From Candidatus Poribacteria bacterium (GTDB lineage: Bacteria; Poribacteria; WGA-4E; UBA9662): 32,124 bases of DNA. This document shows, piece by piece, positions 24,659 through 32,124 of the stretch (positions are counted from its first letter, which is position 1; each line of letters starts with the position of its first letter). The translations under genes were made by a program, and so were the position numbers. The stretch covers positions 1 to 32,124 of the forward strand of contig DTUY01000127.1 in the NCBI GenBank assembly GCA_012963885.1, in the 5' to 3' direction. Under the pieces are notes generated by a model that worked only from the letters and a program-made list of their open reading frames with translations, did no database searches and was not told the DNA's origin.

Positions 24659-26107
24659 TTATCCAACTGGATTTTCGCTGGGATAGGCTTCCATTCCCAT
24701 TTCGGAAATGTCAAGACCTGTCGTTTCTCCTTCCTGATCGACTCGTAGTCCAAATCCAGGAATTGCCTTGATAATCGTCCAGACAATAAGCGCCAAGACA
24801 AATGTGAATGCACCTACTGCGACGACACCTATAAATTGACTTACAAGTAGACCCACACCTCCACCGTTGAAGAGCCCATCAACATCTATTCCACCCGGAG
24901 CAGCTTTCGTGGCGAAAAGCCCAATCGCTAACGTTCCCCAGATACCATTGGTCAAGTGAACCGAGAGTGCTCCTACTGGATCGTCAATGCGAATTCTATC
25001 AAAGAAAAGCACGCTGAAAACAACCAAAATACCAGCGATAATCCCGATAATTACGGATGGAATTGCATTAACAAATGCGCACGGTGCCGTAATGGCAACT
25101 AGACCTGCCAGTGCACCATTGACAGTCATGCTGAAGTCCGGTTTTCCCAATACTATCCATGAAACAATAGTAGCGGTCAGAAGACCTGCTGCACAGGACA
25201 GATTTGTCGTTACCACGATGTGAGCTACAGCCTTAGCTCCTAATCCTGAGATACCCATCGTGCTACCAGGATTAAACCCGAACCAGCCGAGCCAGAGAAT
25301 CATGCCGCCGAGAAAGGCAAGCGCCATACTATGACCAGGAATCGGCGAGACTGATCCGTCATCTCGATACTTGCCAAGCCTAGGTCCAAGCAGGATAATT
25401 CCAGCCAGACCTGCCCAACCACCTACCGAGTGGACAACCGTCGATCCGGCAAAGTCCCACATTGGCTGTTTCAGATTTGCGAGCCAGCCACCACCCCAGA
25501 TCCAGTGTCCAGTAATAGGATAGCTGATGGCCACAAGGACAACAGTAAAAACCATATAGGACTTATAGTGGATACGTTCCGCCACACAGCCAGAAACAAT
25601 AGTGGCAGCCGTTCCAGCAAATACAAGTTGGAAGAAAAATTTGGCAAAAAGCGGAACCCCAGTCCAGTTAATGGAGTTAAAAATCCCAACATACGCCTCG
25701 CCAGTAACAGGACTGTTGTCAGCACCTCCAACAAACCAACCTGTAGTACCCATGAAGGAGTTGCCGTCCCCAAACATGATTGCCCACCCAACAATCCAGA
25801 AGGCTATGGATGAAATTCCAAAGACGACAAAATTTTTGCCCAAGATGTTGACAGCGTTCTTGGCTCGGCAGAAACCAGCTTCAACACATCCGAATCCAGC
25901 ATTCATGAAGAAAACCAACATACCTGCAATCAAAACCCACAAGGTATCGACGGCAACATCGGTCGTCCAGACTGAATCTCCACCATTATCAGCCAAAGCT
26001 GCAATAGAGGTGAAAGATATTAGTGTGATAAGGATGAAAAATTTGGACAGTTTTTTTTCTAGAACCGACGCCCTGTTCCCAGTTCTTCGGTTGCAAAACT
26101 CACTCAT
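24659..26107 (-). CDS. amt: Ammonium transporter Amt
   Basis: This 482-residue trimeric inner-membrane ammonium channel or transporter has an N-terminal signal-like segment (about 20-39, ending AALAD) followed by the usual 11 helices. FMNAGFGCVEAGFCRAKNAV is the first pore segment. D218 lies in WDFAGSTVVH, and the pore twin histidines are H226 (VVHSVGG) and H384 (LSVHLTNGIWG). WFGFNPGS, GALAGLVAITAPCAFV and the C-terminal FGLRV with a short cytosolic tail are typical. GGGAGAGG lies about 10 bases before the ATG. No glnK/glnB follows; instead there is a terminator. PII control cannot be judged from this window. Confidence 0.95.
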   Translation of the reverse strand: MSEFCNRRTGNRASVLEKKLSKFFILITLISFTSIAALADNGGDSVWTTDVAVDTLWVLIAGMLVFFMNAGFGCVEAGFCRAKNAVNILGKNFVVFGISSIAFWIVGWAIMFGDGNSFMGTTGWFVGGADNSPVTGEAYVGIFNSINWTGVPLFAKFFFQLVFAGTAATIVSGCVAERIHYKSYMVFTVVLVAISYPITGHWIWGGGWLANLKQPMWDFAGSTVVHSVGGWAGLAGIILLGPRLGKYRDDGSVSPIPGHSMALAFLGGMILWLGWFGFNPGSTMGISGLGAKAVAHIVVTTNLSCAAGLLTATIVSWIVLGKPDFSMTVNGALAGLVAITAPCAFVNAIPSVIIGIIAGILVVFSVLFFDRIRIDDPVGALSVHLTNGIWGTLAIGLFATKAAPGGIDVDGLFNGGGVGLLVSQFIGVVAVGAFTFVLALIVWTIIKAIPGFGLRVDQEGETTGLDISEMGMEAYPSENPVG

Positions 26108-26667
26108 ATGATAAATACCTCTCCCTTTCTGTTACATACTCCCATCAAAGTAAAAACAATACGATAGTTTCCTACCGTATATAAAGAATCCTATTTTCAA
26201 CTAAGAGGGGAATTACCAATAAAAAATCGTAGTTACAAACGTCATCTACGATAGTAATTATCTGTCTTTGTAAAAGTAAAGATGGATTGTGCGATGCAAA
26301 CTAAAGATGCCCGCACAAGACTTCCCTTTCATGTAAACAATATTACATTGTTACATTAATATGGTGATTACAAAATAATATCAGTAGATTATGACAGTTC
26401 GAAAAAAATTGCAAGACCATTATCGCCTAGACAAACTGCTAAGATGTAGAGAGCAATAGATGTGCCATTGGGATGAAGGGTTGGAATCCACTAAGAATAC
26501 CGATTCATGTTTTACTTCATCCTATGGGATTCGAGAGAGACGTGTAGGATTTTCAGTCAAAGCCGTGCTAGAAAAACCAACAATGATTGACACCATAGGG
26601 CTGAGTAGGCCGAATATGGCAATTGAATAAAATGGAGAGACGCATAGCAGGAGAAATTACAGTACGC
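26108..26667. other. 560-bp gap upstream of amt
   Basis: No gene with convincing coding character was found on either strand. It contains the inverted repeat at 26332-26355 and AT-rich sequence expected to hold the amt promoter. A sigma-54 -24/-12 pair with correct spacing was looked for and not found. Confidence 0.5.
26332..26355. promoter_or_regulatory. Inverted repeat upstream of amt, possible operator
   Basis: TGTAAACAAT-attac-ATTGTTACA forms near-perfect arms with one extra A in the left arm. It lies about 225 bases before the amt start. The left part also contains GTA-N8-TAC, the pattern bound by cyanobacterial NtcA, but nothing else suggests a cyanobacterium, so a Crp/Fnr-type site is only a possibility. 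Confidence 0.3.
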
Positions 26668-26943
26668 CTATTTTTTCTGATCGATCAGCAATCCTGCTGT
26701 TGGTTGGCTAGAATCTTCTGTAGATGTACCACCGATCGATCCGGAGTTGGGAGGGGAAGACTGACTGATCTGTTGCAGATGCTGCTCAACGTCCTTAACC
26801 TGCATCCGCTTAGATTCAGCAACGCGATGAAGTTCTTGGCCGCCTTCCATCTTCATTGCTTCCACCATACCGGCAGGTTTGAGGCTACTGGCTGACGTGC
26901 CTCGGCTAAGCAATGTTGCAGCAATTGATCCAATCCTAGGCAT
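26668..26943 (-). CDS. Small hypothetical protein, 91 aa
   Basis: No family is recognised. The N-terminus (PRIGSIAATLLSRGTSAS) is mildly amphipathic. Residues 25-60 are predicted helical and charged (EAMKMEGGQELHRVAESKRM), and the tail is Ser/Gly/Pro-rich and probably disordered. GAGGA lies four bases before the ATG. It is isolated, with about 560 bases to amt and about 70 bases to the dioxygenase gene. It could be a real small protein or a chance ORF. Confidence 0.45.
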   Translation of the reverse strand: MPRIGSIAATLLSRGTSASSLKPAGMVEAMKMEGGQELHRVAESKRMQVKDVEQHLQQISQSSPPNSGSIGGTSTEDSSQPTAGLLIDQKK

Positions 26944-27013
26944 TTTTCCTCGACATTCTCAACGAATTAGGTGTTAGTTGACGATTGAATTGAGATCTTT
27001 TTATGATGTGAGC

Positions 27014-27760
27014 TCAATTATCATAATGGAGATTTCGGCCATTATTTGCCCCCCCTTGATTCCATGTCCAAATATCCCTGAAAAAGTTTTTTTTCTCTGA
27101 TGGCAGATGATCAATTATTTCCTTAGGTACAGACGGCTTATGAAACTGGCAACCGACAAAATTATAACAGTTGAACACCGCAATTCGGGGACGATCCGGA
27201 TTTTTCCATATATCTCCCGAGTGGCACAGATTTTCCGTGAATATAATAACTGAACCTGGTGGACAATTGTACGTTTCCAATAGAGGTGACTCAACACATC
27301 GATGTTTCCCCGGCATGGAAAAGTTAGACTTGTGACTTCCCGGCATGAACAGTGTTCCACCATCACCTATTCTAACTTCATTGAGCTCAAAAACCACGCG
27401 AGTTAGCGCAGAATAGATTTTTCCGTTGTGGCACTGGTAGCTGAAATTCGGATTGGTGTTGCGTCCGCCGCCATGGGGTGTTGGCCCTTTATCCTCGACG
27501 TTCCGGTAGGTGAACCAACTTGATTCCATCCGTACTTCACCAATAATCTCATTTAAAATATCCATTACAGCCGGATAATCAATCAGCATTGAGGCTACAC
27601 CGCCCGGAAATCTTCTCTCATGCACCGGTAAAGATTCTGGATCGGTGCGAATGGTTTCAATCTGCTCTTTGAGGCTTTTAATTTCTGCTGATTTGAGAAC
27701 TTCAGGTATTAACAAATACCCTTTCAAATCAAAGATAAATTTCTGTTCCTCAGTCACCAT
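27014..27760 (-). CDS. Phytanoyl-CoA dioxygenase (PhyH) family Fe(II)/2-oxoglutarate oxygenase
   Basis: The 248-residue double-stranded-beta-helix protein starts FIFDLKGYLLIPEVL, the usual PhyH N-terminus. Candidate iron ligands are in PTPHGGGRN (H96) and LCHSGD (H180). The central sheet is marked by LTRVVFELNEV and GDGGTLFMPGSHKSNF, and PGSVIIFTENLCHSG and RIAVFNCY form the last strands. The typical HxD is not obvious, so the metal set needs a structural model. AGAGGA lies just before the ATG. Members hydroxylate lipids, halogenated or small secondary metabolites. It follows the sulfatase gene on the same strand by 150 bases; the substrate is unknown. Confidence 0.82.
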   Translation of the reverse strand: MVTEEQKFIFDLKGYLLIPEVLKSAEIKSLKEQIETIRTDPESLPVHERRFPGGVASMLIDYPAVMDILNEIIGEVRMESSWFTYRNVEDKGPTPHGGGRNTNPNFSYQCHNGKIYSALTRVVFELNEVRIGDGGTLFMPGSHKSNFSMPGKHRCVESPLLETYNCPPGSVIIFTENLCHSGDIWKNPDRPRIAVFNCYNFVGCQFHKPSVPKEIIDHLPSEKKNFFRDIWTWNQGGANNGRNLHYDN

Positions 27761-27910
27761 ATTCCTCTTTTTTCTGTTTTAAGTATGATATTAAGCTTCT
27801 ATTTCAAGGTCATCATTATTTTGTCATCACAGAAAATTTAGTGCAACAGCACTAAATAAAACAGCTTACATCTAGATTGCTAAATTTCGTTCTTAATTGC
27901 ACCTATGAAA

Positions 27911-29323
27911 TTATGTTTCATCCGTTTGGATTACCTTGTCCCACATCGGTGAGATCCCACCGTGCTTGCGAGTGGAGACGTTAATGACTGGAGTCTCAAG
28001 CCTAACACCGTGTTCGATCAGGACATCAAAGTACGGTTCTCGAGTCTCTGCTAGTGTTCTTAATAGTTGTCGACGAAGTTGATCGCTAATTTCAGTCTGG
28101 GTGTCGACGAGATTTGTTTGTTCATAGGGGTCTTCTTCTAGATCAAACAGAAGTTCGTGTCCTGTTTCATAGTAAGCGTATTTCCATTTATTGGTAACTA
28201 ATCCGCGCCAGTCGAGGAAATCGAGATTCCATCTCGGGTTCCCGCACATTTCCAACAGGACGTGATTGGGTTCTACGAACGGTTTATTCAGCAGTGCTGA
28301 AGAGAAATCCTTACCTTGCAGATGATTGGGAATGTCAATTCCCAGAAGCCCAAGTGTGGTTGGCAACATATCAACCAAGCTAAACAGCTCATCACGCATG
28401 CCTTGTACTGGTATCTGGTTAGGCCAATGAAATATAGCAGGAACACGCACTGATTCCTGATGTGGATTCTCTTTGCGTTCAAAAAGCCCATGGTTTCCCA
28501 TAAAGTCTCCGTGATCAGAGAAGTAAACAGTCAAGGTTTTATCCGCAAATTGTGCGCTCTCAGACAAAACGTCTGAAAGACGTCCAATGTTCCAATCCAA
28601 ATTTTCTACCATCGCATAATAGGTGGCCAATTTTTCTCGCATTTCCGGTGTATCTGAAAAGTTTGGCTGGGTCTTCAGTTCAGCAGGGTCAAAACGCATA
28701 AATTGATCTGGCACATCCAAGGGGAAATGTGGTGGTTCTACGCTCAAAACCAAGAAGAGCGGCTTTTGATGATCATACTCGTCTAGATACTGTATGACCA
28801 TATCAGTGAGAACATCAGTCTGATACCCGTTGATTTTTCTGGGATTGACTTCCTTTTGATGATAATAGAATCCCTTGAAAGGGGCATTATTAACCTCAAA
28901 ACCAAACCAATCCTGAAATCCGCCTCTATGGTATTCCGGTGTACGCATCGGCCAACGTGTATAGTCCTGACGGTTTTGGAGCACTTCGTCCGATTCCTGA
29001 TCTTGAACAACCCCACAATGCCATTTGCCAAAGTAAGCAGTATGATAACCGGCTGTGCGCAGAATTGTTGCGGTACTTGGTGAGGTTGCCTTGTAAACGT
29101 CAAAGAAAAACTGCACCGGTCCGGCATGAGCGTGACGACCGGAGAAAATCGTTCCCCGTGAAGGCGTACAAATCGGACAATTGGCGTAGGCATTGCGAAA
29201 ACTAACCCCTTCTGATGCCAGCCGATCCATATTTGGCGTACTAATGTTTTGATCACCTGCATGGCCCATCGCTGTTCCGCAGTGTTCATCGGAAAGAATA
29301 TAGATAACGTGTGGACTTGTCAT
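27911..29323 (-). CDS. Type I formylglycine-dependent sulfatase
   Basis: This 470-residue sulfatase removes sulfate esters from small molecules or glycans. The activation signature CTPSR begins at C52, the Cys that FGE converts to formylglycine. Metal and active-site residues are seen in ILSDEHCG (D12), TAYFGKWHCG, and YFSDHGDFMGNHGLFERK. WKYAYYETGHELLFDLEEDPYEQTNL is the usual C-terminal subdomain. There is no signal peptide (MTSPHVIYIL is the first strand), so it is cytosolic, unlike most secreted sulfatases. AGGAG lies just before the ATG. Neighbours are GGT 61 bases upstream and PhyH downstream. The FGE-like genes in this window are dead, so activation must come from elsewhere. Confidence 0.93.
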   Translation of the reverse strand: MTSPHVIYILSDEHCGTAMGHAGDQNISTPNMDRLASEGVSFRNAYANCPICTPSRGTIFSGRHAHAGPVQFFFDVYKATSPSTATILRTAGYHTAYFGKWHCGVVQDQESDEVLQNRQDYTRWPMRTPEYHRGGFQDWFGFEVNNAPFKGFYYHQKEVNPRKINGYQTDVLTDMVIQYLDEYDHQKPLFLVLSVEPPHFPLDVPDQFMRFDPAELKTQPNFSDTPEMREKLATYYAMVENLDWNIGRLSDVLSESAQFADKTLTVYFSDHGDFMGNHGLFERKENPHQESVRVPAIFHWPNQIPVQGMRDELFSLVDMLPTTLGLLGIDIPNHLQGKDFSSALLNKPFVEPNHVLLEMCGNPRWNLDFLDWRGLVTNKWKYAYYETGHELLFDLEEDPYEQTNLVDTQTEISDQLRRQLLRTLAETREPYFDVLIEHGVRLETPVINVSTRKHGGISPMWDKVIQTDET

Positions 29324-29384
29324 TTTACTCCTAATATTATCCCTTAGTAGAAAGGTGAAGAATTTACTTCAATAATGCGCCAAA

Positions 29385-31013
29385 TTAAACTCCAATGGCG
29401 TATCCGTCACGACGGGGATCAGCTCCGCCCATGAATGCCCCTTCTTGTTGATCAACAGTAATGCCTTGACCTCCTCCTACCGCTGCAGTCCAAGCTGGAA
29501 GTACACGTACGTCATGTCCTCGTGCAGTAAGTTCTTCTCTAACTTGGGATGAAATCCGTTCTTCAATACCCACGTCAGTCCCAGGTTGCTCAATTCGGAC
29601 GCGAGGAGCTTCAATTGCCGCCTGAATGTTCATTTCATGTTCGATCAGGTTCAAAATCATCTGGGCTGTTGTCTGTAAAATACCGTGACTTCCCGGTGTG
29701 CCGAGTGCTGCGAAAAGTTTATCGTCCTTCCAAATTTGGCAGGGAGACATGCACATTTCAATCTTTTTGTGAGGAGCGACAACATTTGGACTTTCAGGTA
29801 AAAGATCAAACCAGTTCATAAAATTATTGAGGAACATACCCGTATCACCCAAAACGACACCAGATCCAAATCCTGAACCAAGACTCTGTGTTGTGGCTAC
29901 GGCGTTACCTTGGTTGTCAACCACATCAAAGTGGGTTGTACATTCATTGATCCATTGACTGGGGTCTCCAGGCAATATTTCTCCAGCTAGCTTATCTTTA
30001 GCATAACGTTCGCCACCTCCTACCCCAGCTTCGGATCTAATCCGCTGTCTCTGATTGGCCGCATAGCCTTTTGAAAGTAAACCAGCTATCGGTGAATTTT
30101 GGCTGCAAGTATATTCCTCCCTGTCTGCACTGGCTAGCTTAATAGATTCAATTAGCAGATGAAGGTAATCAGCTGAATTGTGGCCTAGGTCAGCCAACGA
30201 ATCAGTTTCTAAAATATTGAGCGTCTCCAGGTATTGAAAACCGGAACATGGTGGTGGAGGACAATAGATCTCATATCCCTTGTAAGGTATTGATATCGGG
30301 TCATGCCACTCCACCTGAAAGTCTTCCAGATCTTTTTCAGTGATTAGACCTCCATTTTGGCGGGAGAATCGGGCGATTTCTTGTGCAATTTCACCATGGT
30401 AGAAAACGTCCATTCCCCCATTAACAACTTGTCGAAAAGTTTTGGCAAGATCTTTTTGGATCAGGACTTCACCCGGCAGAGGTGTTCGACCACGGGACAT
30501 CATCACTTTTGAAGCCATGGGAGAGAATCGGGATGAGGTTCCATCCATAAAAAAAGCATTTTTGACAGTTACTGCGTACCCTTTTTCGGCATATTCTATA
30601 GCCGGCGAAAATACATCTGATAAACTCATGCTCCCGTATTGATTGAGTAAAGATACCCAACCACCGCAGGCACCGGGAACCATGCCTGACCGAATACCTA
30701 CCTCGTTTGATCCCAGCTTCGAATAGGCATCAGGAGTTGCTTCATATGGACTTGTTCCCATATAATCAAGCACACGAATTCTTTGTTCTTTGGCGCTGTA
30801 GATCAACATATAACCACAGCCCGCTATGCCTGACATATATGGCTCAACGACATTTAATGTGGAAGCGACAGCGACTGCCGCGTCAAAAGCATTACCTCCT
30901 TGCAGTAGTATGCGCGCGCCAGCTAAACTTGCAATCGGATGCGCACTGGCAATCATGCCACGTGTACCGGTTACTGTTGGACGGTGAGTAATACCGTGTG
31001 ACGGAAATGCCAT
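29385..31013 (-). CDS. ggt: Gamma-glutamyltranspeptidase family Ntn hydrolase
   Basis: This 542-residue proenzyme cleaves itself before the catalytic Thr and then hydrolyses or transfers gamma-glutamyl (or related acyl) groups. The large-subunit start is MIASAHPIASLAGARILLQG, and GGNAFDAAVAVA is the strongest signature. The predicted nucleophile is T359 in ECTTHFDVVDNQGNAV. LNNFMNWF and GTPGSHGILQTTAQ complete the active site, and the end is GGADPRRDGYA. No signal peptide is visible, so it is cytosolic. AGGAGA lies six bases before the ATG. It heads the GGT-sulfatase-PhyH run. Relatives include cephalosporin acylases, so a non-glutathione substrate is possible. Confidence 0.93.
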   Translation of the reverse strand: MAFPSHGITHRPTVTGTRGMIASAHPIASLAGARILLQGGNAFDAAVAVASTLNVVEPYMSGIAGCGYMLIYSAKEQRIRVLDYMGTSPYEATPDAYSKLGSNEVGIRSGMVPGACGGWVSLLNQYGSMSLSDVFSPAIEYAEKGYAVTVKNAFFMDGTSSRFSPMASKVMMSRGRTPLPGEVLIQKDLAKTFRQVVNGGMDVFYHGEIAQEIARFSRQNGGLITEKDLEDFQVEWHDPISIPYKGYEIYCPPPPCSGFQYLETLNILETDSLADLGHNSADYLHLLIESIKLASADREEYTCSQNSPIAGLLSKGYAANQRQRIRSEAGVGGGERYAKDKLAGEILPGDPSQWINECTTHFDVVDNQGNAVATTQSLGSGFGSGVVLGDTGMFLNNFMNWFDLLPESPNVVAPHKKIEMCMSPCQIWKDDKLFAALGTPGSHGILQTTAQMILNLIEHEMNIQAAIEAPRVRIEQPGTDVGIEERISSQVREELTARGHDVRVLPAWTAAVGGGQGITVDQQEGAFMGGADPRRDGYAIGV

Positions 31014-31189
31014 AACTATCTCCTATACTGAGTTACGATTCAATCCGAATTAAGTCCATTTCCATTATTAAACAGATGTGAATGGTTGTCAACCCATGAT
31101 TGAACAATGACCGTTCCATCATGAATGGTTTTTTACCGTCGGTGGTTGTTATTCCCAGCTAATCATCTCCACACGCCTGTTGCAGTTGG

Positions 31190-32124
31190 TTATGGAGGAA
31201 AAATAGCCGTTAAAAATGCAATGCTTTCTCTCGGCAAACTGACGGGAAGTTGGCGAACAACATGGCACACTGATTGGAGACCTAGGAGTAAGTTGCAAAA
31301 GGGTTCTTGACTTAGATCTATTCTCACACTATCAGTTGGTTCCGGTTTATCAATACATGTCAGTTGACCTTGACGTAAACGAAAATAGATCTCTTGTTCA
31401 TTGACACAAATTTGCCAATCACCGTCCTCTACAGAGGTTACTGAATTCTGTAAACGATTTTGAAATTCAGGAATCAACACTTTCATCAAAGCCGAAAAAT
31501 CGATAATCTGCAGCATATTTCCGGACTCCGTCGTTTGCCAGAGCGTAGGGATAAATCTTAGGCTGTAATCTCGGTAGATTGGGTAAAGACAAAAATCAAG
31601 CGGAAGTCTGGCACTTATGGTTGAAGCACCGTAACGATGAGCGGCTACAAGAATATGGCTAAGTAAGTATCCCAGAGAGTCCAGTGAATTAGTAGAAATA
31701 GCCGCATCTTGGATAGTAACTCGAGTTTCAAATCGAGTTAGATCGGCTGGTGCCGTTTGAGCGAACATATAAGCGTGTACCTCACCCTGTTTTTCATGGA
31801 CCACTTGCCAAGGGTTAGGTTGCCAATTAGGATTCTCTCCCAGAGGGGAATAAGATCCTTGCGGACGTGCGCCTGTACGATTGAGGTTAAACTCATCGTA
31901 TAATCGGTGGCGAGCTAAACTGTCGGCATGCGGGTCGTAGGAACGAATCTCTCCTGAATGATTTGTTAGATTCAGAAATTCATCAGGGTCACAGTATAGG
32001 TGCCACGGGAAGTAAGTCCGGCTATAGGAAACTCAACGAAACCCCGAGGGAAAGGTACCCCCAGCCGAAACGGCGATAGAACCGGACATATCCTCCCAGG
32101 CGTGACAGGTGATATCCTTTTGAC
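31190..32124 (-). pseudogene. Frameshifted GNAT acetyltransferase with C-terminal SCP2-like domain (partial)
   Basis: Read from the window end, one frame gives LSRLGGYVRFYRRFGWGYLS (about 32040-32100), the end of a first GNAT fold, and then stops at TAG near 32020. A second frame takes over near 32025 and runs on: LARHRLYDEFNLNRTGARPQ, NPWQVVHEKQGEVHAYMFAQ, and after MLQIIDFSALMKVLIPEFQNR an SCP2-like domain (QEIYFRLRQGQLTCID, LLLGLQSV). This is the architecture of Eis-type N-acetyltransferases. The N-terminus lies beyond the window. The frameshift may be real or a sequencing error. Confidence 0.65.

Noticed and set aside
25471-26111. Overlapping long ORFs on both strands within amt
   Set aside because: They are antisense or shifted shadows of a fully recognisable transporter.
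26332-26355. NtcA site (GTA-N8-TAC) controlling amt
   Set aside because: The pattern is present, but NtcA is cyanobacterial and no other feature supports that lineage; it is kept only as a generic inverted repeat.
26400-26425. Sigma-54 promoter for amt (GG...GC on the minus strand)
   Set aside because: The distance between the GG and GC elements is 13 bases instead of 10.
1-32124. CRISPR arrays, insertion sequences with terminal repeats, complete tRNA or rRNA genes
   Set aside because: None were seen by eye on either strand; no spaced direct repeats, transposase motifs or intact tRNA cloverleaf could be supported.

Overview
The window looks like a piece of an uncultured Gram-negative bacterial chromosome. 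A Gram-negative envelope is indicated by an outer-membrane barrel protein ending in Phe and by a lipoprotein signal. The gene mix (type I sulfatase, phytanoyl-CoA-dioxygenase-like enzyme, amidohydrolases, Gfo/Idh and FGE-like remnants, many extended SDRs, a YCF48-repeat protein) resembles Candidatus Poribacteria or similar sponge- or marine-associated lineages. That placement is inference from gene content only. About a quarter of the recognisable loci are broken, which suggests genome decay or gene turnover.

Layout. 1-7.2 kb: the end of an unknown gene, an intact amidohydrolase-2 enzyme, two scrambled FGE-like gene remnants, mnmD (tRNA modification), a Gfo/Idh pseudogene, a large YCF48/BNR-repeat lipoprotein, and a frameshifted GT-C-type membrane glycosyltransferase carrying rearranged LamG pieces. 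7.4-15.1 kb: a minus-strand catabolic block (hypothetical protein, Zn-alcohol dehydrogenase, xylose-isomerase-like TIM barrel, BKACE/DUF849 beta-keto-acid cleavage enzyme, FCD-type GntR regulator, COG3964 amidohydrolase, RidA-like protein, extended SDR). This is the best candidate for an undescribed pathway. 15.2-17.7 kb: a decayed ORF, then a solitary groEL with a clear promoter and terminator. 17.7-20.4 kb: an acidic hypothetical protein, a Rieske ferredoxin plus SDR pair, and an amidase pseudogene that has lost its serine region. 20.5-23 kb: protoporphyrinogen oxidase overlapping a membrane-anchored pentaheme cytochrome, closed by a strong terminator. 23-26.1 kb: an outer-membrane porin (TTG start), a decayed membrane ORF, a terminator and an Amt ammonium transporter, all on the minus strand. 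26.1-32.1 kb: a small hypothetical gene, a PhyH-like dioxygenase, a cytosolic sulfatase, a gamma-glutamyltranspeptidase, and a frameshifted GNAT/SCP2 gene running off the window.

How they fit together. The 7.4-15.1 kb block reads as uptake-independent breakdown of a small hydroxylated or N-acylated compound: hydrolysis, dehydrogenation, epimerisation or isomerisation, then CoA-dependent keto-acid cleavage, under a ligand-responsive GntR repressor. The HemY/pentaheme pair couples a late haem-synthesis step to a haem-rich electron carrier. The sulfatase needs a formylglycine-generating enzyme in trans, while the FGE-like genes in this window are dead.
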